This document shows positions 35,011-44,961 of a stretch of DNA of 64,000 nucleotides, piece by piece. How positions within the stretch are numbered: the first letter of the stretch is position 1; the number at the start of each line of letters is the position of its first letter. A model generated the notes under the pieces. The model searched no databases. It saw nothing but the letters and a program-made list of their open reading frames with translations, and was not told the origin of the DNA. The stretch lies in NCBI GenBank assembly GCA_037176885.1, contig JAWWNJ010000057.1, positions 1,364,001 to 1,428,000 of the forward strand, written 5' to 3'. The DNA is from Favolaschia claudopus (Eukaryota; Basidiomycota; Agaricomycetes; Agaricales; Mycenaceae). The position numbers were made by a program, and so were the translations under genes.

Positions 35011-35040
35011 GAAAGTCACAATTGTAACATTGTGACTTTC
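35011..35040. promoter_or_regulatory. Hairpin GAAAGTCACAAT upstream of F-box gene
   Basis: 12-bp perfect arms (35011-35022 and 35029-35040) with a 6-nt loop, preceded by GCGTGAC at 35003-35009, 96-130 bp before the F-box ATG. Copy B keeps the outer nine bases of each arm (43328-43356). Confidence 0.65.
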
Positions 35041-35135
35041 TGCTCCTGCTTTCATCTCAGTCGCTTGAAGACGGGCTAAAGCGGTCCCTTCCTCCAAAAC
35101 TTCGCCCCGTCTGACTTCTTCGTGATCATTCAGCC

Positions 35136-36224
35136 ATGCTCCTCTCTATGAAATCCGATCGGGAGTTTGTGGCCGAGAAAGACGCCCAGATTCTTGAGCT
35201 CGAAAAGCAGACTCTACTGGCTCTCGAGAGATCGATTTCTGCTCTGCGTGCCGCTAAACAGGCTCCTCAAAAACGTCTAGATGCGTATAAATACCCAGTC
35301 TTGACCTTACCCAACGAAATTATCTCCGAAATCTTCCTCCACTTCTTGCCACCCTATCCAGATCCCCCACCGCTCGTAGGACGCCTTTCGCCCTTCCTTC
35401 TCACGTGCATATGCGATCGATGGCGCGAGATTGCGATAGCCACCCCTACGCTTTGGCGCGCCATCGATCTCATCCCCTGGCGCCCGCGCCTCGAGTTAGC
35501 TGCTTTGACGGAGTTGTATTTAAAGAGGGCCCGCGGATGTCCTCTAGCCATTCATAGTACGGAATCACACGGAAGCCCCTCCCCCCTCCTTTCCTACCGC
35601 AGTTCCTGGGAGCATGTAAAGCTCTATCACGCTTCCAACTGGTACCTCATGTTCGCAGGTCCGACGCCTCGTCTTCGCTCTCTGCACATCCTTCAACTCC
35701 CCTCTGCACTTGACTCTTTTCTCGTTTCATTCACCCTCGAACATGCACCACTACTACGCATCGTTGATATGCCTATTATTCCTCATGCCACGCGCCTTCC
35801 GAAGCTGCCATGGAGGCAGCTAACTTCCCTCACCTTGCAAACCGTACGCCTACACCAGCTCGTGTCCATCCTGAAGCAATCCCCCGACTTGATAGCGCTA
35901 CGCTGCTACATTCATTTCCAAGGCGGTTTCGTGCAATCGCTCAACGATATTCCTTGTCTACGCCGCTTGACCTCGCTTTCGCTCGATTATGCTGTCAAAC
36001 CGCAGGATCGTGACTTACTCAGTTTCTTCACGGTTCCTGCTCTCGAAACGCTCGAAGTACCCGAAAGCCTACTGGGATATGACCCCATCGAATCGATCAA
36101 GAGATTTGTAGCAAAATCTTGCTGCCAGATCACTGAACTTCGCGTTAAACAAGCGGAGCTTCTAGCGTCATCGTACAAGAAAGAGATCCCTTCAATTCCA
36201 AGTATTGTGTGTGAGAGGGGATGA
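35136..36224 (+). CDS. Coiled-coil F-box protein (duplicate A), 362 residues
   Basis: A single exon. MLLSMKSDREFVAEKDAQIL opens a charged coiled coil of about 45 residues with leucine/isoleucine heptads (ILELEKQTLLALERSISAL), followed directly by the F-box YPVLTLPNEIISEIFLHFLP ... RLSPFLLTCICDRWREIAI, then TPTLWRAIDL. The rest is leucine-rich (LRSLHILQLP, LTSLTLQTVRLHQLVSIL, RLTSLSLDYAV) and ends IPSIVCERG-stop. F-box proteins recruit substrates to SCF ubiquitin ligases; the N-terminal coiled coil could dimerise them (inference). It is about 85 percent identical by eye to the gene at 43480 but stops earlier. Confidence 0.9.
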   Translation: MLLSMKSDREFVAEKDAQILELEKQTLLALERSISALRAAKQAPQKRLDAYKYPVLTLPNEIISEIFLHFLPPYPDPPPLVGRLSPFLLTCICDRWREIAIATPTLWRAIDLIPWRPRLELAALTELYLKRARGCPLAIHSTESHGSPSPLLSYRSSWEHVKLYHASNWYLMFAGPTPRLRSLHILQLPSALDSFLVSFTLEHAPLLRIVDMPIIPHATRLPKLPWRQLTSLTLQTVRLHQLVSILKQSPDLIALRCYIHFQGGFVQSLNDIPCLRRLTSLSLDYAVKPQDRDLLSFFTVPALETLEVPESLLGYDPIESIKRFVAKSCCQITELRVKQAELLASSYKKEIPSIPSIVCERG

Positions 36225-36576
36225 AATTGGTAAGAGAATCTCGCGCTCCTGTGTTCGCATTCCTGACTGTGCGCGGCGGCATTGACAGGGGAACAATTGG
36301 GTGTACGCAGTTTTCGTGAAGCCTTTCGCGCCTGAGTCTCTCCGGGAGAGACGACAATGAAATTATCCAATCCTATTTCTTGGTACACTCGAGCGAGATA
36401 TGAATATATCCCTGTTACATAAATATTGCTCACCGTCACGCACCCGGAGCTGTACTATGAAGAAGCCGTGCCAACAACCTTCCAGGATCACCGGCGTGCG
36501 TGCCGGTGTGTGCTGTGGGCCCACCTTCCCTCCTGCCAACATAACTCCCGCCCTCTTTGACTCCCAGACTTCGAAA
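36225..36576. other. Short intergenic region with GTCACG motif
   Basis: The first 200 bp match the 3' flank of the gene at 43480. GTCACG at 36435-36440 is 137 bp before the next F-box gene start. Confidence 0.5.
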
Positions 36577-38141
36577 ATGCACCGGTGCTGGGAGGTTGCG
36601 GAACTTACGAATTTCATATTTCGGGAGTTAGACCCATACACCAAGCAGTGCTCTGGAGATCCAGAGCTCAGGCGTACAAATGCTCTCGCTCTGTATCGGC
36701 TTGCGACGACATGCCGCTGGCTATCTGAATTTGCTCTGGACGTTCTCTGGAGATCCAATGACGGCCTCGTATCTCTTTTCAAATGCCTTCCCTCCCAGTC
36801 ATGGGTGATTTCAGACGGACTGTTGGTGAGTGGCATAGCCAGCATTCCGCGCCGCACACTGATTCAAGCTCCCAGAAAATTACTTCGCCTCCTGTGCCTA
36901 AAGACTGGGACCGGTTTATGCGCTACTCTTCGCGGATAAAGATGCTTTTAGCGCATGACTTTGACATCACATTGGACATTTCTGCTCTGGAGTGCCTCCA
37001 CGCCGCCATTCCATCTGGTAGCGTACTCCCCGGCGTGCACTCCATCTCATGCAGGACATCGTCCATGTTATTCACCTACCTTCCCTTCATGATTGGCCCT
37101 CGACTGCTGACGATCTTGATCTCACATGACGGTCCTGACTTCCGCTTGTCGGCTCTGCCATCCTTCGGCTTTCAATCACGCACATTGAAGTATGTCAGTG
37201 TGACGAGTGAAAGTTTCGGTGACATTTCTCCCTTGATATACGACATTCCAAATCCACATCTCCTGGAACTCCAATTTCTCCATCAGCGATGCTACAATCA
37301 AGTGGCCACTTTCCAAAATCTTCGATCATTGTTCATATGGAATGTCGAAGAAATGCCCTTTCCATCCCCGCCCTCTACAAATGCTCCCTTCCCAGCTCTT
37401 CGCGATCTGAAACTTTCCGGAACGGATATCAGCTTCTCGTTAAACCTGCTGTCGAGTTTGAAAAGCCCGTTGCTCACAGTGCTGCACATTCGGGCTTCGT
37501 CCAACTCAACCAGTATCATGTCAACAGCAGTTCTCAACGTAATCTACAAAAAATGCTCTGTGTTCCAATTAACCCACCTGTATCTCTACCTATGCGAGGA
37601 AAAGGAGGATGTCGCTGCAGACCCGGCAACATACACCCTCGAATTCTCCCGAGTCCTGACGCCTTTATTGGCATATCGAAGCCTCCGGGAGCTGGCTTTA
37701 TCGACCCCTCTCGGGTTCAACCTGGACGATACCGCGGTTGACTTGGTCGCGCGCGCATGGCCGCAAATCGAGGGACTCTACTTCGCAGGAGACTTCACAC
37801 GCAATCTTGAAGATGTCTCGTACCCAACCTTGGCGGCGTTAGTATCTATTGCGCGGCATTGTCCGAGCCTGCGGAATCTGTGGCTCACCGTCGATGCCTC
37901 CATAGCCCCGCCACTTTGCGGAACGAATGTTCCCCATCACGCGCTGGAGGTCTGGTATCCGTGTTTCTCCCCTATCGGGGATCCTGAGCCCGTGGCCCAG
38001 TTTCTCGCGTCGCTGTTTCCTTCGCTATCAATCACGGACACGTATTTGACTTGGGAACAGGTCGGAGTGCAGTTGTTCGATATGCAACTCACAGGGGGGC
38101 GGAACTCGCTCCATGAATTTCTCGTGACCAACGCTAAGTAG
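36577..38141 (+). CDS. F-box-like/leucine-rich protein, second subfamily
   Basis: Two exons joined over a 50-nt intron at 36826-36875 (GTGAGT..CCCAG), giving about 505 residues. The start MHRCWEVAELTNFIFRELD and the segment ALYRLATTCRWLSEFALDVL plus WRS form the F-box-like helix set of a common Agaricomycete family that begins MHxCxxxxEI. After the splice comes PPVPKDWDRFMRYSSRIKML, then long leucine-rich repeats (LLELQFLH, FQNLRSLFIWNVEEMPFPSP, ALRDLKLSG, LRELALSTPLGFNLDDTAVD, LRNLWLTVDAS), ending FLVTNAK-stop. It is not part of the coiled-coil subfamily around it, and sits between the two duplicated blocks. Likely SCF adaptor; target unknown. Confidence 0.85.
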
Positions 38142-38689
38142 ATACTCCTTGAAGATCCAAAGGTTAAAACCATTGAATTTTGCTGTATTAAGTAAATACA
38201 TGGTTCGCCCGCAGTATGAGTTTCACAGAATCACCCACGCCGGTCCTGATTCTGAAACCATGCTGCAGCGTTATACATCAACAGTTTGAACCAGAGGAAT
38301 TTATGAACACACCGTCGTAGTTTATTTTCCCCACAAGAAGTACGGCGATATGATTTTCGATGGGCCTTGACGAGCGACCGACTGTAGTTCAGATGAAAGT
38401 CTTGAGGGTGAGAGGGGTTTGGGGAATAGATAGATATCCGATCTCGATTCTTGACATTTTGAGCTGTGAGCGGTTTTCGGTGGTTTCAGATTAACGGCGA
38501 TTCCCACACCGTTTGAACGAACGACTCGAAAACAGGAACAGAATCGACATGCTGGATGTCAGGAGGAGGTGACTGAGTTGTTCCTCAGTCAGACTGAATA
38601 GTCATCGACTCTACACTCTGTCTGTGCCGCAAGGCGTCGAATTTGAACATTTGAAGCAGGCTGAGGGAACGCTTTGATTCCTATTAATA

Positions 38690-39205
38690 TTAATAAGTAA
38701 GTATACTAATTGTGCCTCCGTTGGCTAGTAGAAGTGAATGAGCGTCGCAGTTTATAGAATCAAATTGAATAGCGTCATCGCGCACCGGCAGACTGGAGGT
38801 AAGCATCCACAGCGCATTTTGTGTTTCGGTGGGCCCTGGGGTAGTGAGCTTCTCCAGAAAACTCTCATCGTAACAAGTTGGGCCTCCATTGATAATTGTT
38901 AATCGATGTCGTAGATCTTGAACCGACGGTGTACCTATCGCATCATGACCGTCAAAAAAAACAGCTTGGTTCATAGCGAGGATGTAAGTATAGGAAACCG
39001 TCGACGTCGAGGTGCGACGATCACTCGCTGACAATCGGCGGACTTTGATTCCTTTGAAATAGTTGGAGGTTGATGTTGGTGGTCTGAGTTTGGAGCTAGG
39101 AGTACATGGCAAGGGGCAGGAGCCGCAACGCGAGTCGATTCGAGTCTTTTTTCGACTTGCAGTCTTGCTGTGTGATTTTGCTTGGATTTTGCTCAAGCAG
39201 CTCAA
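38690..39205 (-). CDS. Doubtful hypothetical protein, 171 residues
   Basis: An uninterrupted minus-strand frame, MSCLSKIQAKSHSKTASRKK to GGTISILTY. The N-terminal half is basic and Ser/Thr-rich; the second half (YILAMNQAVFFDGHDAIGTP) has ordinary composition. No family, signal peptide or promoter is evident. Its 5' end overlaps the start of duplication copy B, where copy A has no equivalent frame. Chance is a real possibility. Confidence 0.25.
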   Translation of the reverse strand: MSCLSKIQAKSHSKTASRKKTRIDSRCGSCPLPCTPSSKLRPPTSTSNYFKGIKVRRLSASDRRTSTSTVSYTYILAMNQAVFFDGHDAIGTPSVQDLRHRLTIINGGPTCYDESFLEKLTTPGPTETQNALWMLTSSLPVRDDAIQFDSINCDAHSLLLANGGTISILTY

Positions 39206-39363
39206 AAACGCGACAGTTGCGATAGAATCCGTAGAAAGCGAAGAAGAGCGTCGATTAGCGCTAATATCTGCTTCGCGGGAGTTCCATGAACCTCGGCAAG
39301 CTTGCAGCCGAGGGAGAGCTTCACTGGCAGCACCAGAAGGTGAAAAACGAAGAAAAGAGACAG

Positions 39364-39377
39364 AACCCTAACCCTAG
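39364..39377. repeat. Telomere-like CCCTAA motif (copy B)
   Basis: AACCCTAACCCTAG, followed at 39383 by TATGACGTAAGTAT as in copy A. Confidence 0.7.
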
Positions 39378-42300
39378 GAATGTATGACGTAAGTATTTGC
39401 TTGTCGTTTTCCACGACTTCCATGACCAATTTCTCGTCGTTCGACGCTGGCGCGAGCTCAAAACCTTCAACGCTAGCCCTACCTACTCCCGAATAGGCTT
39501 CTGTTGCCTTGGGCTTCCTCCCAATCCTCATGGAAATCTTTTGGCCGACAATCTTCATCCAGTCACCCCAGGGCCCAAAGTCATCACCCGCGCTAGCTTT
39601 TCAGCTCGATTAAGGCCTTCAGGATACAGTCGCGAACAACGGTAGCGTTACGCGTCGGGGTGAGCTTCTACCTTCTCGCAATATCCCCTTCTCTAATCTC
39701 TTTCGTCGAATACGACATTCAGCCCTTCACCTCAGGCATTAGTATTGCCAATCACCCCCACGTTCGCCTTTATCACCTCTGCCTATCTTTTGCTAAAGCA
39801 ACGAACGATATTCCAGTGCCGCAAGTACTAGCTGTGATAGAACCTGTATGATCTCGGTCCCGTTCAAGCGCATCGAAGGCGGAACTGCAGGTCAGTGTGG
39901 TGTCGTTTCTCCTTGCCCCTTCGTCACTAATGATTAGCCGTCGGTATAGCGGAATCCACCCTCGCCTCTCTTCTGCTCCCGTCTCCTCGACTCATAATCA
40001 CTTCTCGCCCGATGCTGTCTGTCTGTCCTCCCGCACGCTGACGTCGCCGTACACCGCCGAGCTCCCCGTTCCAACTGTGCTCCCGTTGTGAACGCTAGGG
40101 TTCAGCAATCCTACGGCCGACGTCGAGGGGCACCATAGCAAGCTATCAGTGCGTCCTCCTCACCCTTCCTTCGATGCTTGAGCAATGACGAATGTTTTGT
40201 AGGTATACCTGAATCTTTCTCGCTCTATCCCGGTTGCCCACCATCCGTCGTCGCAGCACGTCGCCTTCGTGCACCCCTCTTGACTGGCTCTTCACTCGAT
40301 ACTTCCTGTATCGCAAGGCTGTGAAGTGGTCGTTTTAACTCTCAGAATCTATCTGTCAGTTTTACCATCTGGCCCCAAAATACTCATACTCATCAACAAT
40401 CCGTCCCCAGCCCGTCGTCGTCACTCGTCTCAGGTATGGAATTCCTCATACCGACGGCGGTGGGCGGTGAGATTGAGTGGTCGAAGCATACTGTTTTGAG
40501 GAGGGCATTATTATATGCATATGTGCGCCGTCTCTTTCCACCCACTTTTGCGTTGTCATCGACTGACCAGTCGTAGGCCGATGCTGCGCGCGCTCCTCGC
40601 CCTGCATCGACTGCATTAACACGATGGGCGAGATTGTTGCAGTGTGGGAGGTATGGTGGTGGTGGTCGATGTGCAAGGGGACAATCGCACCGCGGATCTA
40701 TCGTTTTCGATGACCGCGGGAAGAAGCCGATGAGGGGAGGAAGGCGGATGCAGGAGGAGGCACAAATCGAGGTCGAATGCGGCATGGTAAAAAGGGGGCG
40801 GGCGGTACGGGTGCGGGTACGGGTACGTCTCATTCGAATGATCTCTCTATCAGTCTCGCAGCTGATCGTTCGTCACCGTTTGCTGCAGCTCTGCGTGGCT
40901 CGCACCTCTTTCTTCGTCGATTCTGCTCGTCGTCGACAGACGCCGGCCGGCCACCCTGCCCGCGTCCAGGATAATGACTCGAATGTCGTCGGGCACACTT
41001 GGCAGCGTGTCCTCTCCTTTCGAATCAAAATATTCGTGCATACACGCCTCCCCTGGCCGTGGCTCTCATCCACGCAGCTTACTCGCCGCTGCGGAAGGCG
41101 GAAGTCTCTGCGCGTACGCCGCTCCCCGCATAGCCATTACCGACCTTTTACCGCTGCGTCTTCACTCGGACGCATCTCCACATCGACCCTCCACCTTCGC
41201 GGCTGTACTCCGTCCTCCACTCCGTCTACTCTGTATCACCATGGGTCTGGATTGTTTACCGTCGTCCGGTTTGTTCCATAGCTTCCGCAGCCCGTCTGCT
41301 TGGATTCCATGATCATGAAGAAGAAGAATGGAGCTGAGACTCTTGTTTCTGCGCTTCCGCGGGGGGTGTACCCGCGTATCACTATCGCCATTCGTCGCCT
41401 TCGGCGCTGCTGTATGCATCGGTGTATGGCGGATGGCATGGCGCGTCGGGGCCATGCCCGTGTCGTGGCTTGCGGAGAGAAGACGAGGCGGCGGGGAGGA
41501 CGATGCTGACGCGTGGAGAGGAGAGGACGGTGCGGGCGGGTGGAGGATACGTGTGTGGGAGGTCGAAATTGAGGTGGTGGTCGAGGAGGGGAGAAGAAAC
41601 AGGGAACCGAAACCTACTCTGGTTTCGACGGCAGTCACGACTGCCTCGTCACCATCCCCGCCTTCCTCAGATCATACTGAGCTTGCTCGACATTCACGGC
41701 CCTCGTGCATATGACCCTTTGCGTACGGACGCCGCTTGTCAAAGCAGCTGCCGGATTCGTCCTCTAGGGTATCGCCTACCCGTCGCCCGATTTCATTGTT
41801 ACTCTTAGCCATGGTCCTTCATCCTCGCCCCACGCAGCTTCACATTCTCCCGCACTGAGTGAAGGCGGAGATGCGGCGGAAGCAGCGCCTCCCTCGCCGT
41901 GTCAGCCACATCCACGTCGAGCTTCGTCTCTCCGGTCTCGCTTCCCCGCCTACTCTGCAGTCAAACGTGACTCTCTTCCTCTTCATCACCATCCCGTGCC
42001 GTTAAGTTCCCGCCCGGTGCCTTTCTCGCCACCTCCATCCTCCACCCTGCATTCTCACTTCCCCACCTGGGTCTCGTCGTGTATCCCTGGACCTCATCTT
42101 CGAAGACTGTCGTATTCGCAGGCATGCGAAATCGCAATGCTGACGCGCGGGGAAGAGGAGGATGGGTATTTGTTTTCTCGAGCAGGGAAGCGGGAAGGGT
42201 GGTTGTTGGGGCGGACGAGGAGGATGCTCAGGGTGAGGAAAATGAAGAGGGATGGCCAGGCAGGCGGGGCGGGTCATAGCATGGGAAGGATGGTACCGGT

Positions 42301-43327
42301 AGGAGGCGGAGGGTGAGCTGGTGAACGACGATGTGAACAAGACGGAGAGACACCTTGCGTGTATTAGAGTGCGTACCATGCCTCTCTCGACCTATGTTTC
42401 TGCTCGCTCATCCTAGCACTACTTTTCCAGCTAGCCACAGGTTCTTTGCGCACGGATGCACCACCACATACCGCCTCTCATCGTCATCCTTGATCATCGA
42501 AATTCTCGACACTCGGTCTTTGCGATCGGTATCTGAAGCTTCAGTCGCGCAGGACTGGCGAACTCGACGTCGACCTCAGTGCACAGAGAGGACAACGAAT
42601 GGGTCTCCCCGCGTCCGTCGTCATCAGTATCCTACGATATTCAGCAGCCAAGGGGGCCCGCGGTGCTGGTGGAAGGATACTGAGGGGTGGATGACCACGG
42701 GATGGCTGTATACTCGGTGGAGGTGGAAGGTGTATCGTGGATGAGATTCAGGACTGATACTCCACTTCGCTCAGCGGGTCGTACGTACCACCACGGCTCA
42801 CGCTCCCCGTTGCTCATATCCTTCCCAGCTCATCGCCATGTCCCTCGAGGGGTATTCGATCTCTCATCGTCGACCTTCCGCGCGTCCTTCGCTGGTGTAG
42901 GCATATGCGGGCGGACTCAGGTCTCGTGAACTAACCCACGCCGTGCCGGCGACATCTAGTTCCTGAAACAGCACGCAAGTCGAGTTTCAGGCTGATAGGG
43001 ACCAGGAGGAGAGGAATCAGGTTTCAATAGCCGCAATTGTCAAACCTCCGCCACTGTGCTACGTATTCCCGCGTACATCTTCGCGCTGGGAGTGGGCTTC
43101 TCCCTCCCCCTTGCTTCTTCGCTATGTACTTTTTTTCGTTGCGACCAAAGAATCTTCCCGCCGCATATGCTACTTTTTGAATAGTAAATACCTGCCACCA
43201 TATTAGCTCTTTACTTTACGTACATATGCTGTTTTTTCTCCTACATCGCGTTCCCCCGTGGCCTTGATAGTCAGTCAGTTGACGAGCACGAAAATAAATC
43301 GCAAAGCGGAGGAGGAGAAGCGTGACT

Positions 43328-43356
43328 GAAAGTCACGCGGTCACCGTGTGACTTTC
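43328..43356. promoter_or_regulatory. Hairpin GAAAGTCAC...GTGACTTTC upstream of F-box gene
   Basis: 9-bp perfect arms at 43328-43336 and 43348-43356, with CGTGAC at 43321-43326 just before. The loop is GC-rich here and AT-rich in copy A, so the arms are conserved while the centre changed. Confidence 0.65.
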
Positions 43357-43479
43357 GATTTTGCGTTCTGCTATCATCTCCATCGCCCTGAAAACGGGTA
43401 GAAGGTGCAGGTGCACACTCCCTTCTACCAAAAGTCTGTCTCCTCGCCTAAATCCTTCCTGCTATCCTCTCATTCAGTC

Positions 43480-44634
43480 ATGCTTCACTGTATGGAAACT
43501 GATCGGGAGTTTGTGGCCGAGAAAGACACCCAGATCCTTGAGCTTGAAAAGCAGATATTCGCTCTCGAGAGATCGATTGCTAACCTACGCGCCGCCCAGC
43601 AAGTCGCTCGAAAGCGTCTCAATGCGTATAGATACCCAGTTTTGACCTTACCCAACGAAATTGTCTCCGAAATCTTCCTCCACTTCTTGCCACCCTATCC
43701 AGTTCCCCCACCGCTCGTAGGCCGACTATCGCCGTTCCTCCTCACGCACATATGTCATCGATGGCGCGAGATCTCGATTGCCACTCCTACGCTTTGGCGC
43801 GCCATCGATCTCGTCCGCTGGCGCCCGCGCCTCGACTTGGCTGCTTTGACGGCGTTGTATGTCGAGAGGGCGCGCGGATGTCCTCTAGCTTTTGATACTA
43901 CAGAATCAAATGAAATCTCCTCCGCCATCATCTCCTACCGCAGCCGCTGGGAGCATGTAAAGCTCCATCACGCTTCCAAATCCAACTGGCGCCTCATGTT
44001 CACGGGTCCGATGCCTCGCCTTCGCTCTCTGCACATTCTTCAACTTCCCTCTGCACTTGACTCTTCTCCCATTTCATTCACTTTCGAATATGCCCCGCTA
44101 CTACGCATCGTTGACATGCCTATTCCTGACGCTACGCGCCTTCCGAATCTGCCATGGAGGCAGCTAACTTCACTCACCTTGCAAACCGTACGCCTACACC
44201 AGCTCGTGTCCATCCTGCAGCAATCCCCCGACTTGATAGCGCTACGCTGCTATATCCATTTCCAAGACGGTTTCGTGCAATCGCTCAACGATATTCCTTG
44301 TCTACGCCGCTTGACCTCACTTTCGCTCGATTATGCTGTCAAGCCGAAGGATCGTAATTTACTCAGCTTCTTCACGGTTCCTGCTCTCAAAACACTAGAA
44401 GTACCCGAAAGTCTACTGGGATATGACCCCATCGAATTGATCAAGAGATTCATGGCGAAATCTTGCTGCCATATCACTGAACTTCGCGTTAAAAAAGCGG
44501 ACCTTCTAGCGTCATCGTATAAGAAGGAGATTCCTTCGATTTCAAGTGTTGTTTGTGAGAGGAGTTGGGGTTGGTGTGTAAATTTTCGCGCTTTTATGTT
44601 TGTAGTTCTGACTGCCCATCGACAGAGGGATTAA
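43480..44634 (+). CDS. Coiled-coil F-box protein (duplicate B), 384 residues
   Basis: A single exon. The start at 43480 (MLHCMETDREFVAEKDTQIL) is chosen because it aligns with the starts of its three relatives; the frame is open 25 codons further upstream. The coiled coil (ILELEKQIFALERSIANLRA) is followed by the F-box YPVLTLPNEIVSEIFLHFLP ... LLTHICHRWREISIATPTLW and leucine-rich segments nearly identical to the gene at 35136. The C-terminus reads through the point where copy A stops and adds about 22 residues including RSWGWCVNFRAFMFVVLTAH. Likely SCF adaptor. Confidence 0.9.
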   Translation: MLHCMETDREFVAEKDTQILELEKQIFALERSIANLRAAQQVARKRLNAYRYPVLTLPNEIVSEIFLHFLPPYPVPPPLVGRLSPFLLTHICHRWREISIATPTLWRAIDLVRWRPRLDLAALTALYVERARGCPLAFDTTESNEISSAIISYRSRWEHVKLHHASKSNWRLMFTGPMPRLRSLHILQLPSALDSSPISFTFEYAPLLRIVDMPIPDATRLPNLPWRQLTSLTLQTVRLHQLVSILQQSPDLIALRCYIHFQDGFVQSLNDIPCLRRLTSLSLDYAVKPKDRNLLSFFTVPALKTLEVPESLLGYDPIELIKRFMAKSCCHITELRVKKADLLASSYKKEIPSISSVVCERSWGWCVNFRAFMFVVLTAHRQRD

Positions 44635-44961
44635 TTGATGAATGCAGTTTCTTGAAGCAATTTGTGCTCGCGTCTCTCCCGGGAAAATATGATAACGAAG
44701 TTCTCCCAATACGTTTATTGATCGGTACACTCAGCGCGAAATGAATATATGTGTATTAGACTCTATTAGACTGGAACCGAAAAGGCCACGTTATTCAATG
44801 GTTTTTCCTCCTTCCTCATGAACCAAAGAGTCGATTGCCGAGAAAAACAGAGTTTAAATTGTTACACAGCAGGTTCCAATGGACAGAAATCACACCGTGA
44901 GCACATGCGTCTTCGAATCTCTCCCTCATTTATTTTCTCCTAACCCTCTGAATCCAAGTCG
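44635..44961. other. Intergenic region between convergent genes
   Basis: The left part matches the 3' flank of duplication copy A. No gene is seen. Confidence 0.5.

Larger units (their letters stand above)
31348..35135 (+). pseudogene. Degenerate locus before the first coiled-coil F-box gene
   Basis: About 3.8 kb without a supported long frame. From about 31640 it matches, segment by segment, the sequence at 39250-43450. It starts with a telomere-like AAACCCTAACCCTAG (31753-31767), followed by the conserved TATGACGTAAGTAT, which could be a tiny first exon and donor site. Splice-like signals recur downstream (for example donors at 32042 and 32322), and some pieces are hydrophobic (32360-32460, 33930-34060), but frames are repeatedly stopped. 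I read it as a decayed multi-exon gene, possibly for a membrane protein; it may instead be non-coding. Confidence 0.4.
31640..36425 (+). repeat. Segmental duplication, copy A
   Basis: It is collinear with 39250-44760. Shared landmarks in order are the CCCTAACCCTAGG motif, TATGACGTAAGTAT, AGGATACAG..CAACGGT, GGCCGTGGCTC, GATACTCC.CTTCGCTCAGC, CACTGTGCTACGTA, CGCAAAGCGGAGGAGGAG, the CGTGAC/hairpin promoter, the F-box gene and part of its 3' flank. Identity is high over the F-box gene and low and patchy upstream. Confidence 0.75.
38142..43479 (+). pseudogene. Gene-poor stretch and degenerate locus (copy B)
   Basis: The first kilobase is unique and holds only the doubtful minus frame at 38690-39205. 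From about 39250 it is the counterpart of the degenerate locus at 31640-35135. Piecemeal hydrophobic or DUF6533-like fragments (for example EIEWSKHTVLRRALLYAYVR, about 40471-40530) suggest an old membrane-protein gene, but stops and frame changes are frequent. The overlapping open frames at 40634-41808 on both strands reflect high GC and lack protein features. Confidence 0.4.
39250..44760 (+). repeat. Segmental duplication, copy B
   Basis: Partner of 31640-36425, in the same orientation, so a tandem duplication with about 2.8 kb of unique DNA between. Copy B is about 0.7 kb longer, mainly in the degenerate part at 40100-42400. Confidence 0.75.

Noticed and set aside
40634..41808. Long overlapping plus-strand frames
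   Set aside because: Frames overlap each other and minus-strand frames, composition is Arg/Ser-rich, and the homologous part of duplication copy A has no corresponding protein.
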